Assembly (NCBI RefSeq): GCF_011742555.1
Contig: NZ_JAAQQR010000003.1
Coordinates: 620,001-684,000 of the forward strand
DNA from: Luteibacter jiangsuensis
GTDB lineage: Bacteria > Pseudomonadota > Gammaproteobacteria > Xanthomonadales > Rhodanobacteraceae
Direction: 5' to 3'
DNA length: 64,000 bases
Of the stretch, positions 51,666 through 61,441 are shown in pieces; the first letter of the stretch is position 1, and each line of letters opens with the position of its first letter. The position numbers and the translations under genes are program-made. Below the pieces are notes generated by a model that saw nothing but the letters and a program-made list of their open reading frames with translations, searched no databases and was not told the DNA's origin.

Positions 51666-52847
51666 ATGAAACCGGGGAATTGCTTGGACGAGGGTGTCTG
51701 GGAGCGCAAGTACCATCTTGCGCTGGAACGGATGGAAAGCGACGAGCGCGAGTTCCGCGCCGTCGAGGAAGTGCTGCGCCGGCTGTCGCTCCGTCTCGCC
51801 GCCCTGGTCACCGCGCCCGGCGCCGAGGTTGCTGCCCTCCTGGAACGCCTGACGGCCGAGTTGCGCGGCAAGCCGTCACCCGCTTCGATCGAACCGATGC
51901 TCGACGCGCTGGCCGGCGTCGTCACCCGGCTGGACGACGACTCGCAGACCGAGGGCGGCGAGGACGCGGCGACCGTCGAAGCCCTTCGTGCCGATATCGC
52001 CCGGCTCCAGGAATTGCTGGCGACGGTGAGCGCGCGTCTCGGCGACGTGACCCGGTTCCTCGCCGGAGAACTGGAAGCGGCACGAAGTGGGCAAGGCGGT
52101 AGCCACGAGCTGGACGCACGCGTTCGCGAGGAGATGCGCGCACTCGGCGAAAAGACGCTCGCCGCGAGCGATCTCGCCAGCCTGCAGGCCGAAGTGAACG
52201 CGCGGCTGTCGCTCATCGACCGCCATTTCAGCGAGTACCGTGAACGTGAAGACGCCAGGCTGGCGGCGTACCGGCATCGCGCGGAACGCATGCGCGACCG
52301 CGTGGAGGAGCTGGAAAGCCAGACCACCAGCTTGCAGGACTCGTTGCGACGCGAACACGAACTGGCCCTGACCGACGGTCTCACCGGACTGCCGAACCGC
52401 CTCGCCTACGAACGCCGCATGGCGGAGGTGGAAAGCGAGGTGCGCCGCGGCGCCGTGGCGTGCGTGGGTGCCTTCGACATCGATCACTTCAAATCCATCA
52501 ACGACGCGTATGGCCATGCCGCCGGCGACGCCGTGCTGCGCATCGTCGGGCAGACCCTTGCGCGCGAGCTGGAGGGGCGCGCGTTCGTTGCGCGCTATGG
52601 CGGCGAGGAGTTCGTGGTGGTGTTTCACGATACGGCGCCTGCCGATGCGGAAATGCTGTCGCAACGCCTCTGCCTCACCGTGGAGGCCCTGGCCTTCCAT
52701 GCCAGTTCCAGGCCGGTGACGATCACCATGTCAGGCGGCATCACACGCTTCGACGCCCACGAGGAGGCGACCGACGCGTTCGACCGTGCAGACCGCGCAC
52801 TCTATGCGGCGAAACGCGCAGGAAGGAATCGCTGCGTGCTGCTCTGA
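51666..52847 (+). CDS. Cytosolic diguanylate cyclase (GGDEF)
   Basis: A 393-residue protein with a long N-terminal alpha-helical/coiled-coil region (residues ~15-225, e.g. HRAERMRDRVEELESQTTSL) without membrane spans, and a C-terminal GGDEF domain. The domain has LTDGLTGLPNRLAYERR, DIDHFKSINDAYGHAAGD and the active-site motif GGEEF (residues 312-316). The allosteric RxxD site usually found five residues upstream is absent (ELEG instead), so product inhibition may be lost. It follows the ABC exporter by 67 bases and may link c-di-GMP to polysaccharide output. Confidence 0.93.
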   Translation: MKPGNCLDEGVWERKYHLALERMESDEREFRAVEEVLRRLSLRLAALVTAPGAEVAALLERLTAELRGKPSPASIEPMLDALAGVVTRLDDDSQTEGGEDAATVEALRADIARLQELLATVSARLGDVTRFLAGELEAARSGQGGSHELDARVREEMRALGEKTLAASDLASLQAEVNARLSLIDRHFSEYREREDARLAAYRHRAERMRDRVEELESQTTSLQDSLRREHELALTDGLTGLPNRLAYERRMAEVESEVRRGAVACVGAFDIDHFKSINDAYGHAAGDAVLRIVGQTLARELEGRAFVARYGGEEFVVVFHDTAPADAEMLSQRLCLTVEALAFHASSRPVTITMSGGITRFDAHEEATDAFDRADRALYAAKRAGRNRCVLL

Positions 52848-52892
52848 GTCATAATGGCCCACCTCCGTTTCGAAAAGAGGTGACGCCAGCCC

Positions 52893-55493
52893 ATGCACGC
52901 CACGACAGAAAGCCGCGCCGGCACCGATGCGGCCGCACGGCCCGAGGCCATGGTGGAACGCGGCGACGTGCGCTTCACGGTACTCACCCCGCGCCTTGTT
53001 CGCCTTGAATGGAGCGCCGAAGGGGCGTTCCGTGACGGCCGGACGCAGGTCGTCGTCCAGCGTGCCCTGGAAGTGCCTCCTTTCACGCTGAGTGAAGACG
53101 GCCGCTTCATCGAGATCGACACGGGTCAGCTGCGCGTGCGCTACGAGAAGGGCACCGGACGTTTCGGCGCCGCGAACCTCGCGATCCTCGTCCGGCGCGA
53201 CGGCAACCCCGTCACGTGGAATCCCGGCGATGCGCAGAAGGAGAACCTCGGCGGCACGTACCGCACACTGGACCGCTACGACGGCGACACGTGGCAGGAC
53301 GGCAGCAAGCTTCCACTGGAAGATGGGCTCATCGCGCGAGACGGATGGCACCTGGTCGACGACACCGACGGCTTCGGCATCGACGCGCAGGACTGGGTGA
53401 CGGAACGGCCGGCCGGCGAGCGCCAGGACCTCTATTTCTTCGGCTACGGGACCGACTACCGCGCCGCGCTCGCGGACTTCGCGGCCATCGCCGGGCCGCA
53501 GCCCATTCCGCCGCGCTTCGTGTTCGGGTACTGGTGGTCGCGCTACTGGAACTATTCCGACGAGGAGCTGCGCACGCTGGGCGCGCGCTTCGAAAAGGAA
53601 CGCATTCCGCTCGACGTGCTGGTTCTGGACATGGACTGGCACACCACGCCGGGCCTTTCGCTTCGGCCCGGCCATGAACACGAGGACGTTTTCGGCGAAG
53701 CCTCGGGCTGGACCGGCTACACGTTCAACCGCAGCCTCTTTCCCGACCCGGAGGCGTTCATGCGCTGGGCGCATGGACAGAACCTGCGCATCACGCTCAA
53801 CCTGCATCCCGCGTCCGGCGTCATGCCGCACGAGGAACGGTACGAAGCGATGGCGAAGGCACTTTCCTGGGATACCTCCACGCAGGCACCCATTCCGTTC
53901 GAAGGCGCGTCGCAGCCGTACATGCGCGCGCTGTTCGACACCGTGCTGCGCCCGCTGGAGGCGCAGGGCGTGGATTTCTGGTGGCTCGACTGGCAGCAGT
54001 GGCCGGAATCGAAAAGCCATCCGGGTCTTTCGAACACCTGGTGGCTCAACCATGTGTTCTTCACCGAGATGGAGCGCGATGCCGATCGTCGCGGGCTCAT
54101 CTATCACCGCTGGGGCGGCCTCGGGAACCACCGTTATCCCATCGGGTTCTCCGGCGACAGCGTCATCTCGTGGACGTCGCTGGCCTACCAGCCGCACTTC
54201 ACGTCGATGGCGTCGAACGTGCTCTATGGGTACTGGAGCCACGACATCGGCGGGCACACCTTCGACAAGAAGATTCCCCGGCCCGAGCGCCACCTGGACC
54301 CGGAGCTGTATGCGCGCTGGATGCAACTGGGCGTGTTCAGCCCGGTGCTGCGCACGCATTCGGCGAAAGAAGCGAGCCTGCACAAGGAGCCATGGCATTT
54401 CGGACCGCCTTACGGCGACGCCATCTTCGCGGCGATCCGCCTGCGCTACCAGCTTGCCCCCTACATCTACGCCGCGGCCCGGGCTGCCTTCGACACCGGC
54501 GTGTCGATCGTGCGGCCCATGTACTACCACTGGCCGGAGCACGACGAAGCCTATGCGTATCCGGGGCAGTACATGTTCGGAGACGACATCCTCGTTGCGC
54601 CGGTCACCGTGCCCGCGGGGGCCGACGGCACCGCGCCGTTCCCGGTCTGGCTGCCGCCTGGCCTGTGGTACAGCCGCGATGGCGCGGAGTCGTTCGAAGG
54701 TGGCAAGGTATTGGCGCGCTCGTACACGTTGGGAGAAATTCCGATCTTCGTCCGCCCGGGCAGCGTGGTGCCGCTTTACCCGGAAGGTTTGCACGATCTG
54801 TCCACTCCGCCGGACTGCCTCATTCTCCAGGTGTTCCCCGGCGAGGAGGGCTGCACGTCGTTGTACGACGACGACGGCACGAGCCAGGGTTACCGGCGTG
54901 GCGAATTCGCCACCACGCGCATCACGAGCTGGCGCGCCGAGCAGGTGCAACGCGTGCATCTGGATGCCATGCGTGGCGACTACCGCGACCGTCCCGCCAC
55001 GCGGTCGTACGTGGTGGAGTTGCTGGATGCCGGCATCCCGGAGAGCGTGGAAGTCAACGGCGAGCCGCTGCCTTACAGCGCCGAACCGAAGCCGCGTACC
55101 TGGCTGTTCGACGCCGCATGGCTGTGCATCCGTGTGGACCTCGGGCCGGTGTCCGTCGACGAGCCGCAGGACGTCGTGGCGCGCTTCGCGCCGGAGCATG
55201 CGCCGCCGCCCGGGCTTCTGCACCGCATGCGTCGCGCAGGCGATGCCGTGAAGTACCTGAAGCAGGTATGGGGAGACATCTCCGCGCTACCCGACGACGT
55301 GAATCTGGCGGGACAGGCCGCCCGCGTGCTCGCCTATGCAGTGGAGGAGGGCGACGACGCCGGCAGGGCGGAACGGTTCGCCGCAGAGGTGAGGCGTTTC
55401 GAGGCGCGTTACGCCGCGCTGCCCGACAGCGTGGGCGCCACGCCGATCGACGACGCCTTCAAACTCGGTTTCGCCCAGATGCTGGGCCGCTGA
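52893..55493 (+). CDS. Glycoside hydrolase family 31 alpha-glucosidase
   Basis: An 866-residue GH31 enzyme. The (beta/alpha)8 domain contains FGYWWSRYWNYSDEELRTLG, VLDMDWHTTPG, the nucleophile region FWWLDWQQW (Asp366) and the probable acid/base IGFSGDSVISW (Asp422). An N-terminal galactose-mutarotase-like beta domain precedes it. The C-terminal beta domains (GDDILVAPVT, RPGSVVPLYPEG) are followed by a short helical extension after residue 770. There is no signal peptide, so it is cytoplasmic. Alpha-glucosidase is the commonest activity; alpha-xylosidase is a real alternative given the xylose locus. Confidence 0.9.
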   Translation: MHATTESRAGTDAAARPEAMVERGDVRFTVLTPRLVRLEWSAEGAFRDGRTQVVVQRALEVPPFTLSEDGRFIEIDTGQLRVRYEKGTGRFGAANLAILVRRDGNPVTWNPGDAQKENLGGTYRTLDRYDGDTWQDGSKLPLEDGLIARDGWHLVDDTDGFGIDAQDWVTERPAGERQDLYFFGYGTDYRAALADFAAIAGPQPIPPRFVFGYWWSRYWNYSDEELRTLGARFEKERIPLDVLVLDMDWHTTPGLSLRPGHEHEDVFGEASGWTGYTFNRSLFPDPEAFMRWAHGQNLRITLNLHPASGVMPHEERYEAMAKALSWDTSTQAPIPFEGASQPYMRALFDTVLRPLEAQGVDFWWLDWQQWPESKSHPGLSNTWWLNHVFFTEMERDADRRGLIYHRWGGLGNHRYPIGFSGDSVISWTSLAYQPHFTSMASNVLYGYWSHDIGGHTFDKKIPRPERHLDPELYARWMQLGVFSPVLRTHSAKEASLHKEPWHFGPPYGDAIFAAIRLRYQLAPYIYAAARAAFDTGVSIVRPMYYHWPEHDEAYAYPGQYMFGDDILVAPVTVPAGADGTAPFPVWLPPGLWYSRDGAESFEGGKVLARSYTLGEIPIFVRPGSVVPLYPEGLHDLSTPPDCLILQVFPGEEGCTSLYDDDGTSQGYRRGEFATTRITSWRAEQVQRVHLDAMRGDYRDRPATRSYVVELLDAGIPESVEVNGEPLPYSAEPKPRTWLFDAAWLCIRVDLGPVSVDEPQDVVARFAPEHAPPPGLLHRMRRAGDAVKYLKQVWGDISALPDDVNLAGQAARVLAYAVEEGDDAGRAERFAAEVRRFEARYAALPDSVGATPIDDAFKLGFAQMLGR

Positions 55494-55494
55494 G

Positions 55495-56397
55495 GTGCGC
55501 CGCCTCGCGGTGTTCGCCCTGGCGCTGATGACCTTCGCATCGCATGCGCAGGAACCGGTACGGGTCGGCTCGAAGGCGGACAACGAAGGTGCGTTGCTGG
55601 GGCAGGTCGTGTTGCAGGTGCTTCGCCATGCGGGTGTGCCCGTGGTCGACCGCACGCAGCTCGGCCCCACCTCCATCGTGCGCCGTGCGCTGTTGAATGA
55701 CGACCTCGACGTCTATCCGGAGTACACCGGCAACGCGGCGTTCTTCTTCCATCGCGAGAGCGACCCTGCGTTCCGCGATCCCGCGAAGGCGTACGCGCTG
55801 GCGGCCTCGCTGGATCTCGCAGCGAACCGCCTGGTCTGGCTGGCCCCCGCGCCTGCCGACAACCATTGGGCCATCGGTGTGCGCGGCGACGTGGCGAAGC
55901 GCGAAGGCCTGCGCTCGCTACGGGACTTTGCGCGCTGGGTGAACGCCGGCGGCAAGGTGCTGCTGGCCGGCTCCGCGGAATTCGTGGAGAGCGACGCGGC
56001 GTTGCCGGCGTTCCAGTCCGCGTACGGTTTCACGCTGCGCGGCGAGCAACTGCTGGTGTTGGCAGGCGGCGACACGTCGGCGACGATCAAGGCGGCGGCG
56101 GAAGGCATCTCCGGTGTGAATGCGAGCATGGTTTACTCCACGGATGGCGCCATCGCGGTCACGGGGCTCACGGTGCTGGACGATCCCGCACACGTGGAAA
56201 TGGTGTACCAACCGGCCGCGGTGGTCCGCGAACAGGTACTCCGGCGCTATCCGGGGATGCGGGCATCGCTGGAGGCCGCGTTCCGTCCGCTGACCGTGGA
56301 GCTGCTTCGTCAGCTCAATGCACGCACGCAGATCGACGGCGAGGATGCCGCCAAGGTGGCGGACGATTACCTTCGTTCGCAGGGATTGCTGAAGTGA
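55495..56397 (+). CDS. osmF: Osmoprotectant ABC transporter substrate-binding protein (OsmF/YehZ-like)
   Basis: A 300-residue periplasmic glycine-betaine/choline-type binding protein (OpuAC family) with a signal peptide ending ASHAQE. VRVGSKADNEGALLGQVVLQ, DVYPEYTGNAAFFF and SMVYSTDGAIAVTGLTVLDD are typical. The GTG start at 55495 lies one base after the GH31 stop. It heads a four-gene set (binding protein, permease, ATPase, permease) in the order of E. coli yehZYXW, all with four-base overlaps. In Salmonella the homologous OsmU takes up glycine betaine. The real ligand here is not readable. Confidence 0.9.
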   Translation: MRRLAVFALALMTFASHAQEPVRVGSKADNEGALLGQVVLQVLRHAGVPVVDRTQLGPTSIVRRALLNDDLDVYPEYTGNAAFFFHRESDPAFRDPAKAYALAASLDLAANRLVWLAPAPADNHWAIGVRGDVAKREGLRSLRDFARWVNAGGKVLLAGSAEFVESDAALPAFQSAYGFTLRGEQLLVLAGGDTSATIKAAAEGISGVNASMVYSTDGAIAVTGLTVLDDPAHVEMVYQPAAVVREQVLRRYPGMRASLEAAFRPLTVELLRQLNARTQIDGEDAAKVADDYLRSQGLLK

Positions 56398-57518
56398 GGG
56401 CGCAGGCGTTGCCGGTATGGGTGTTGTCGGCGGTCGGCCTGGCCGCGGCGTGGTTCCCGGCGTTTGTTCGCGTCGCACCCAACCGGTTGCTCACCGGCGA
56501 AGCGCTGAGCCCGCATGCATGGCTGCTGACGGGAGGGTGGCTGTTGATCGTTGCCTGTTCCTTCGTCACCGCCCCGGCGGGGCGATGGGTCCTGGCCTTG
56601 CTCGCCTGGACGGGTGTGGCGGGTTTTCCGCTGCTGGCCGGCGCGGACGCGCGGGACGTGCTCGCGCATGCCACACCGTTCACACGGGTGCAGCCTGGCG
56701 CGGGTTTCTGGCTCGGCTGGCTCGCCGCCGCCCTGCTGCTTCTCGATCGCCTCCGCGGCATGCGCAAGCCATGGCAGGCGGGCGCATGGATTGCCGCGCT
56801 CGCGGCGATCGTGGCGGCTTCCGCCCTGGGTGCGTTCGACGGCCTGTCGCTCGTGCGCGAATGGCAGGCTCAGCGCGCACCGTTTTCCGCCGCGCTCGGC
56901 GAACACCTCCGTCTTGCCGCCGTCACGCTGGTTCTCGCGCTTGCCTTCGGAGCGCCGCTAGGCTGGTGGGTGTGGCGCACGGGCCGCGCCAACGGTGCGC
57001 TGGTGGGCACGCTCGCCTTCCTGCAGACGGTGCCGTCGCTGGCGCTGTTCGCCTTGCTTATTGCGCCGTTCGCCTGGCTTGCACATGCCTGGCCCGCGTT
57101 GGGTGCGCTGGGTTTCGGTGGCACCGGCGGCGCGCCCGCGGTCTTCGCGCTGCTGCTGTATGCCCTGCTGCCGGTGGTGCGCTACACCGTCGCCGGCCTG
57201 GATGCCGTGCCGGCCGACGCACGCGAAGCGGCGCGCGGCCTGGGCATGAGCCGGGCGCAATTGCTGTGGAGCGTGCAGCTGCCTCTGGGATGGCCGGTGC
57301 TGCTCGCCGGGCTGCGCATCGTCGCGGTGCAGACGATCGGCCTTGCGGCGGTCGCGGCGCTGATCGGTGCGGGAGGGCTCGGCCGCTTCGTCTTTCTCGG
57401 CATCGGGCAGGGTGCGATGGACATGGTGTTGCTCGGTACACTGGCCATCATCGCTCTGGCGCTTGTCGTCGATCTTCTTTTCCAGGGGCTGCTGGCCCTC
57501 ACGGAGCGTCGCGCATGA
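56394..57518 (+). CDS. yehY: Osmoprotectant ABC transporter permease (YehY-like)
   Basis: A 374-residue permease. An extra N-terminal block of about five spans precedes the BPD_transp_1 domain, as in E. coli YehY. The coupling-helix region is DAVPADAREAARGLGMSRAQ, followed by LPLGWPVLLAGLRIVAVQTI and LIGAGGLGRFVFLG. GTG 56394 overlaps the upstream stop (GTGA), and its end overlaps the ATPase gene. It forms a heterodimer with the permease at 58441. Confidence 0.9.
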   Translation: MRAQALPVWVLSAVGLAAAWFPAFVRVAPNRLLTGEALSPHAWLLTGGWLLIVACSFVTAPAGRWVLALLAWTGVAGFPLLAGADARDVLAHATPFTRVQPGAGFWLGWLAAALLLLDRLRGMRKPWQAGAWIAALAAIVAASALGAFDGLSLVREWQAQRAPFSAALGEHLRLAAVTLVLALAFGAPLGWWVWRTGRANGALVGTLAFLQTVPSLALFALLIAPFAWLAHAWPALGALGFGGTGGAPAVFALLLYALLPVVRYTVAGLDAVPADAREAARGLGMSRAQLLWSVQLPLGWPVLLAGLRIVAVQTIGLAAVAALIGAGGLGRFVFLGIGQGAMDMVLLGTLAIIALALVVDLLFQGLLALTERRA

Positions 57519-58444
57519 TCGAGTTCGACCACGTCCACAAGCACTTCGGTCGACAGGTGGTGATCGACGACCTTTCCTTGCGCATCGAAAGCGGCGAGTT
57601 CTTCGTGCTCGTAGGGCCGTCGGGCTCGGGCAAGTCCACCCTGCTGCGCACGGTGAACCGGCTCGTTCCGGTCGACGCCGGGCAGGTGCGGATCGACGGC
57701 GAGGACGTGGTGACGCGCGATGCGGAAACCCTGCGCCGTGGCATCGGCTACGCGATCCAGTCGGTGGGGCTGTTCCCGCACCGCACGGTGGCCGAAAACA
57801 TCGCGACGGTGCCGCGCCTGTTGCATTGGCCTCCGCACGAGATCCGCGCGCGTACCGCCGAGTTGCTCGCGCTGCTGCATCTGGACGAACCGGGCATGGG
57901 CTCGCGTTACCCCCATACGCTGTCGGGCGGACAGCAGCAGCGCGTCGGCGTGGCCAGGGCGCTGGCCGCGAGGCCGCGCATCGTGCTCATGGACGAGCCG
58001 TTCGGTGCGCTCGACCCGCTCACGCGCGAATCCCTCCAGGCCAGCCTGAAAGCGATTCAGCGCGACACCGGCACCACGATCCTTTTCGTCACCCATGACA
58101 TGGACGAGGCGTTCGGGCTTGGCGATCGTGTGGGGCTGATGCTCGACGGAGGCCTTGTGCAGGTGGGCTCGCCGCTGGATCTGCTGCACGCGCCGGCGGA
58201 CGACCGCGTGCGCGACTTCGTGGGCGGCACGCGCGCTCGCCTGCGCGAGCTGGCCGTACGCACTGTCGGCGACAACATGCGTCGTGGCGAGCAGGCGGAC
58301 GGCGATCCGGTCGATGCGGAGGCCTCGTTGCAGGACGCGTTTGGCGCCATGCTCACCCAGGGGCGCGACCGCCTGCCGGTGCACGTGCGCGGCGAGAGGG
58401 TGGGTGCGATCGTCTTGGCCGATCTCGTGAGCCGGCGCGCATGA
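57515..58444 (+). CDS. yehX: Osmoprotectant ABC transporter ATPase (YehX-like)
   Basis: A 309-residue ATPase of the glycine betaine/proline subfamily. It has Walker A GPSGSGKSTLLRTVNRLVPV, the Q-loop segment IGYAIQSVGLFPHRTV, signature LSGGQQQRVGVARAL, Walker B IVLMDEPFGALDPLTR and H-loop FVTHDMDEA. The C-terminal tail beyond residue 235 may be a shortened CBS-like regulatory part; two full CBS domains are not present. It overlaps both neighbouring permease genes by four bases. Confidence 0.93.
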   Translation: MIEFDHVHKHFGRQVVIDDLSLRIESGEFFVLVGPSGSGKSTLLRTVNRLVPVDAGQVRIDGEDVVTRDAETLRRGIGYAIQSVGLFPHRTVAENIATVPRLLHWPPHEIRARTAELLALLHLDEPGMGSRYPHTLSGGQQQRVGVARALAARPRIVLMDEPFGALDPLTRESLQASLKAIQRDTGTTILFVTHDMDEAFGLGDRVGLMLDGGLVQVGSPLDLLHAPADDRVRDFVGGTRARLRELAVRTVGDNMRRGEQADGDPVDAEASLQDAFGAMLTQGRDRLPVHVRGERVGAIVLADLVSRRA

Positions 58445-59157
58445 AGGCAGCCGTTTCGCTGGGGCTGCTCGTCGCGCTCCTCGTGGCGTTGCCGTACTCG
58501 GCTGCCTGGTTCCATGCGTGGCAGCCGGAGGTTTCGCATCCGCTGTACTCGCGGCATTCGTTCGTCGCGCTGACACTTTCGCACGTGGGCCTCGTCGTGG
58601 CGGCCACGTCGGTCGCGGTGGCGGTGGGCCTGGGGCTCGGCATCGTGGCCACGCGTCCGGCGGGTCGCTCGTTGCTTCCCACGGTGCGTGCGGTTGCCGT
58701 CATCGGCCAGACGGTGCCGCCCGTGGCGGTTCTCGCCATTGCCGTGCCGTTGCTCGGCTTCGGCGCCGCACCGACCTTGCTGGCGCTTGCGCTGTACGGC
58801 GTGCTGCCCGTGCTGGGCCAGACCGTGGCAGGACTCGACCAGGTGCCGAAGCCCGTGTTGCACGCGGCCGACGGCATGGGCTACGGCCGCTGGCGACGCC
58901 TGCTCGACGTGGAGTTGCCGCTGGCCGCCGGACCCATCATGACGGGTGTTCGCCTTTCGGCCATCGTGAGTGTCGGCACGGCCACCATCGGCTCGGCCGT
59001 GGGCGCGACGACGCTGGGCTCACCCATCGTCGAGGGGTTGGTCGGGAACAACGCCGCCTATGTCGTGCAGGGCGCCCTACTGGTGGGCGCCCTGGCCTTG
59101 ACGATCGACGCCGCGCTGGCCGCGGTGGAGCGGCGAATCCGCCGCGGCCGGTCGTAG
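58441..59157 (+). CDS. yehW: Osmoprotectant ABC transporter permease (YehW-like)
   Basis: A 238-residue permease with six spans and the BPD_transp_1 coupling segment VAGLDQVPKPVLHAADGMGY, then LPLAAGPIMTGVRLSAIVSV and TLGSPIVEGLVGNNAAYV. It completes the importer. It is convergent with the M13 peptidase gene, ten bases from its stop. Confidence 0.92.
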   Translation: MKAAVSLGLLVALLVALPYSAAWFHAWQPEVSHPLYSRHSFVALTLSHVGLVVAATSVAVAVGLGLGIVATRPAGRSLLPTVRAVAVIGQTVPPVAVLAIAVPLLGFGAAPTLLALALYGVLPVLGQTVAGLDQVPKPVLHAADGMGYGRWRRLLDVELPLAAGPIMTGVRLSAIVSVGTATIGSAVGATTLGSPIVEGLVGNNAAYVVQGALLVGALALTIDAALAAVERRIRRGRS

Positions 59158-59167
59158 GGGCGTGCGG

Positions 59168-61219
59168 TTACCAGATCCGCACGCGCTGCTTCGGGTCGAG
59201 GTACAGCTTCTGCCCCGGTTTCGGCTGGAACGCGTCGTACCAGGGATCGAGGTTGCGTACCGTTTGTGCGCGGAACTGGCCCGGCGCATGGCCGTCGCCG
59301 ATGACCTGCTGACGGAGCGCGGCGTCGCGCGTCTTCGTGCGCCACGATTGCGCGAAGGCGAGGAAGAAGCGCTGGTCGCCGGTAAGCCCGTCGATCACCG
59401 GCGCCGGCTTGCCGCCCAGGCTTTCCTTGTACGCGGCATAGGCGATGGCAAGGCCAGACACGTCGGCGATGTTCTCGCCCAGCGTCTGCTGGCCGTTGAT
59501 GTGCAGGCCGGGTAGCGCTTCGTACTGGTTGAACTGCGCCACCAGCCGCTGGCCGGCTTCCTTGAAGTGCTTCTCGTCGGCCGGCGTCCACCAGTTGGCG
59601 AGGCGTCCCTGCGCGTCGAACTCCGCGCCGGTGTTGTCGAAGCTGTGACTGATCTCGTGGCCGATCACCGCGCCGATCGAACCGTAGTTGGCCGCCGGGT
59701 CCGCCTTCGGGTCGAAGAACGGGGCCTCGAGGATCGCGGCCGGGAAGTTGAGCGCGTTCTGCAGGGGCAGGTTCACGGCGTTCACCGTCTGCGGCGTCAT
59801 CCACCATTCGTCGCGGTCCACCGGCTTGCCCAGCTTGGCGACCTGATGCCGATATTCGGCAAGTTCGGCGCGCTGGTGGTTGCCGAGCGGATCGTCCGGA
59901 CGGACTTCCAGCCCGGAGTAGTCGCGCCAGGTGTCGGGGTACCCGACGCCCACCTTGATGGTGGCGATCTTCGCTTTTGCCTTCTGCTTCGTGCCCGCCG
60001 ACATCCAGTCAAGTGTGTCCACGCGCTCGTCGAAGGCCTTCAGGATGTTCTTCACCATGTCCTGCACTTCCGTGCGGGAGGACGCGGGGAAGTACTTCTT
60101 CACGTAGATCTGGCCCACGGCATCGCCGAGGTCGACGTTCACGCGGCTCACGCCGCGCTTCCAGCGGTCGCGCTGCTTCGGCGTGCCGGTGAGCGTCTTG
60201 CCGTAGAAGCCGAACGCGAGGTCGTCGTAGGTCTTGGGCAGAAGGCCCGAGGCGTTCTCGTTGATGGTGTGGAAACGCAGCCAGGCCTTCCAGGTGTCGA
60301 GGGGCTCGCTGGCCACGAGGGCAGCGAACTTCGTGACGGTGGACGGCTGCCACACGATGAAGGTGGGCTGGTCGTCGAGGCCGGCGGCCTTGAAGTAGGC
60401 GTTCCAGTCGATGCCCGGAGCCTTCGTGGCGAAGCTGGTGCGCGGCCATGGGTTGTTGGCCTTGTGGATGTCCTCGCTTTCCACGATCGACAGCTGCGCC
60501 TGCGCCAGCTTCGTTTCCAGCGCCACGATGGCCTTGGCCTTCGCCGCCGCATCGGGCGTGCCGGCTTCGGTAAGGATCGCCTGCACGTACGCCTGATACT
60601 TCGTGCGCGTCTCGACCATGTCCTTGTCGTTCTTGAGGTAGTAGTCGCGGTTGGGCATGCCCAGGCCGCCCTGCAACAGGTAGGGGACATTCCTGGAGGG
60701 ATCTTCCAGCCCCTGCGCAACGAACAGCCCGAGCAGGTGCTCGGTGTCGAGGTTGGTCGCGTTGATCGGATCCACATCGGCCCGCAGCTGCGCGCCGAGG
60801 GCGGTGGAAAGTTCGCCCTTGTCCTTGATGGCGTCGATCTTCGCCAGCGCCGGTTTCAGCGGTTCCAGGCCGGCTTTCTCGATGGCGGCCTCGTCCATGT
60901 AAGCCTTGTAATAGTCGGCAATCAGCCGCTCGTTGCTGCCCGCTGCCGGGTTGCCTTCGCCCGCGGCCTTGATGAGTTCGGCGTTCCGCTTCTCGGCCTT
61001 CTGGAAGACCTCGAGGAATACGCCCGTGCTGGCCCGGTCGGCCGGAATCTCGGCGGTCTTCTTCCACGTGCCGTTGGCATAGCCGTCGAAGTCGTCGCCG
61101 GGCTGCACCGAGTGGTCGATGCCCTTCAGGTCGATGCCCGACGGCTGTGCCGCGAATGCGCTGGTGGAAGCGAGCCCGCAGGCGATCGAGGCGGCTAGGA
61201 GCCGATGGATGGTGGCCAT
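59168..61219 (-). CDS. pepO: M13 (neprilysin/PepO) family zinc metallopeptidase
   Basis: A 683-residue exported peptidase with a signal peptide ending TSAFAAQ (about residue 24). The zinc site VIGHEISHSFD gives His521, Glu522 and His525; the third ligand is Glu582 in GENIADVSG. NAVNLPLQNALNFPAAIL (substrate-binding) and the C-terminal KQRVRIW ending complete the M13 pattern. Family members cut short peptides and are usually periplasmic. It is a single gene with 222 bases upstream before the next start, in which I see no gene. Confidence 0.94.
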   Translation of the reverse strand: MATIHRLLAASIACGLASTSAFAAQPSGIDLKGIDHSVQPGDDFDGYANGTWKKTAEIPADRASTGVFLEVFQKAEKRNAELIKAAGEGNPAAGSNERLIADYYKAYMDEAAIEKAGLEPLKPALAKIDAIKDKGELSTALGAQLRADVDPINATNLDTEHLLGLFVAQGLEDPSRNVPYLLQGGLGMPNRDYYLKNDKDMVETRTKYQAYVQAILTEAGTPDAAAKAKAIVALETKLAQAQLSIVESEDIHKANNPWPRTSFATKAPGIDWNAYFKAAGLDDQPTFIVWQPSTVTKFAALVASEPLDTWKAWLRFHTINENASGLLPKTYDDLAFGFYGKTLTGTPKQRDRWKRGVSRVNVDLGDAVGQIYVKKYFPASSRTEVQDMVKNILKAFDERVDTLDWMSAGTKQKAKAKIATIKVGVGYPDTWRDYSGLEVRPDDPLGNHQRAELAEYRHQVAKLGKPVDRDEWWMTPQTVNAVNLPLQNALNFPAAILEAPFFDPKADPAANYGSIGAVIGHEISHSFDNTGAEFDAQGRLANWWTPADEKHFKEAGQRLVAQFNQYEALPGLHINGQQTLGENIADVSGLAIAYAAYKESLGGKPAPVIDGLTGDQRFFLAFAQSWRTKTRDAALRQQVIGDGHAPGQFRAQTVRNLDPWYDAFQPKPGQKLYLDPKQRVRIW

Positions 61220-61441
61220 GGAAGGTGCCCTTCGTGATTGGTACGCACACGATAGTCGCCGCCGGGGGACTTGTGGGCATGACCGATGGACTAGGCGCAG
61301 GGGCCGGCCCGGCTCGCGGAGAAGACCTGCCGGCGATGTGCCCTAATGGCCTTCGGCCCCGCAACGGGGCCGGTACCAGGGCGGGCCGCGGGGCGCCTCG
61401 GCTCGTCCGACCATCCTTGGCAGATCCTTAGGGAGATCTAT

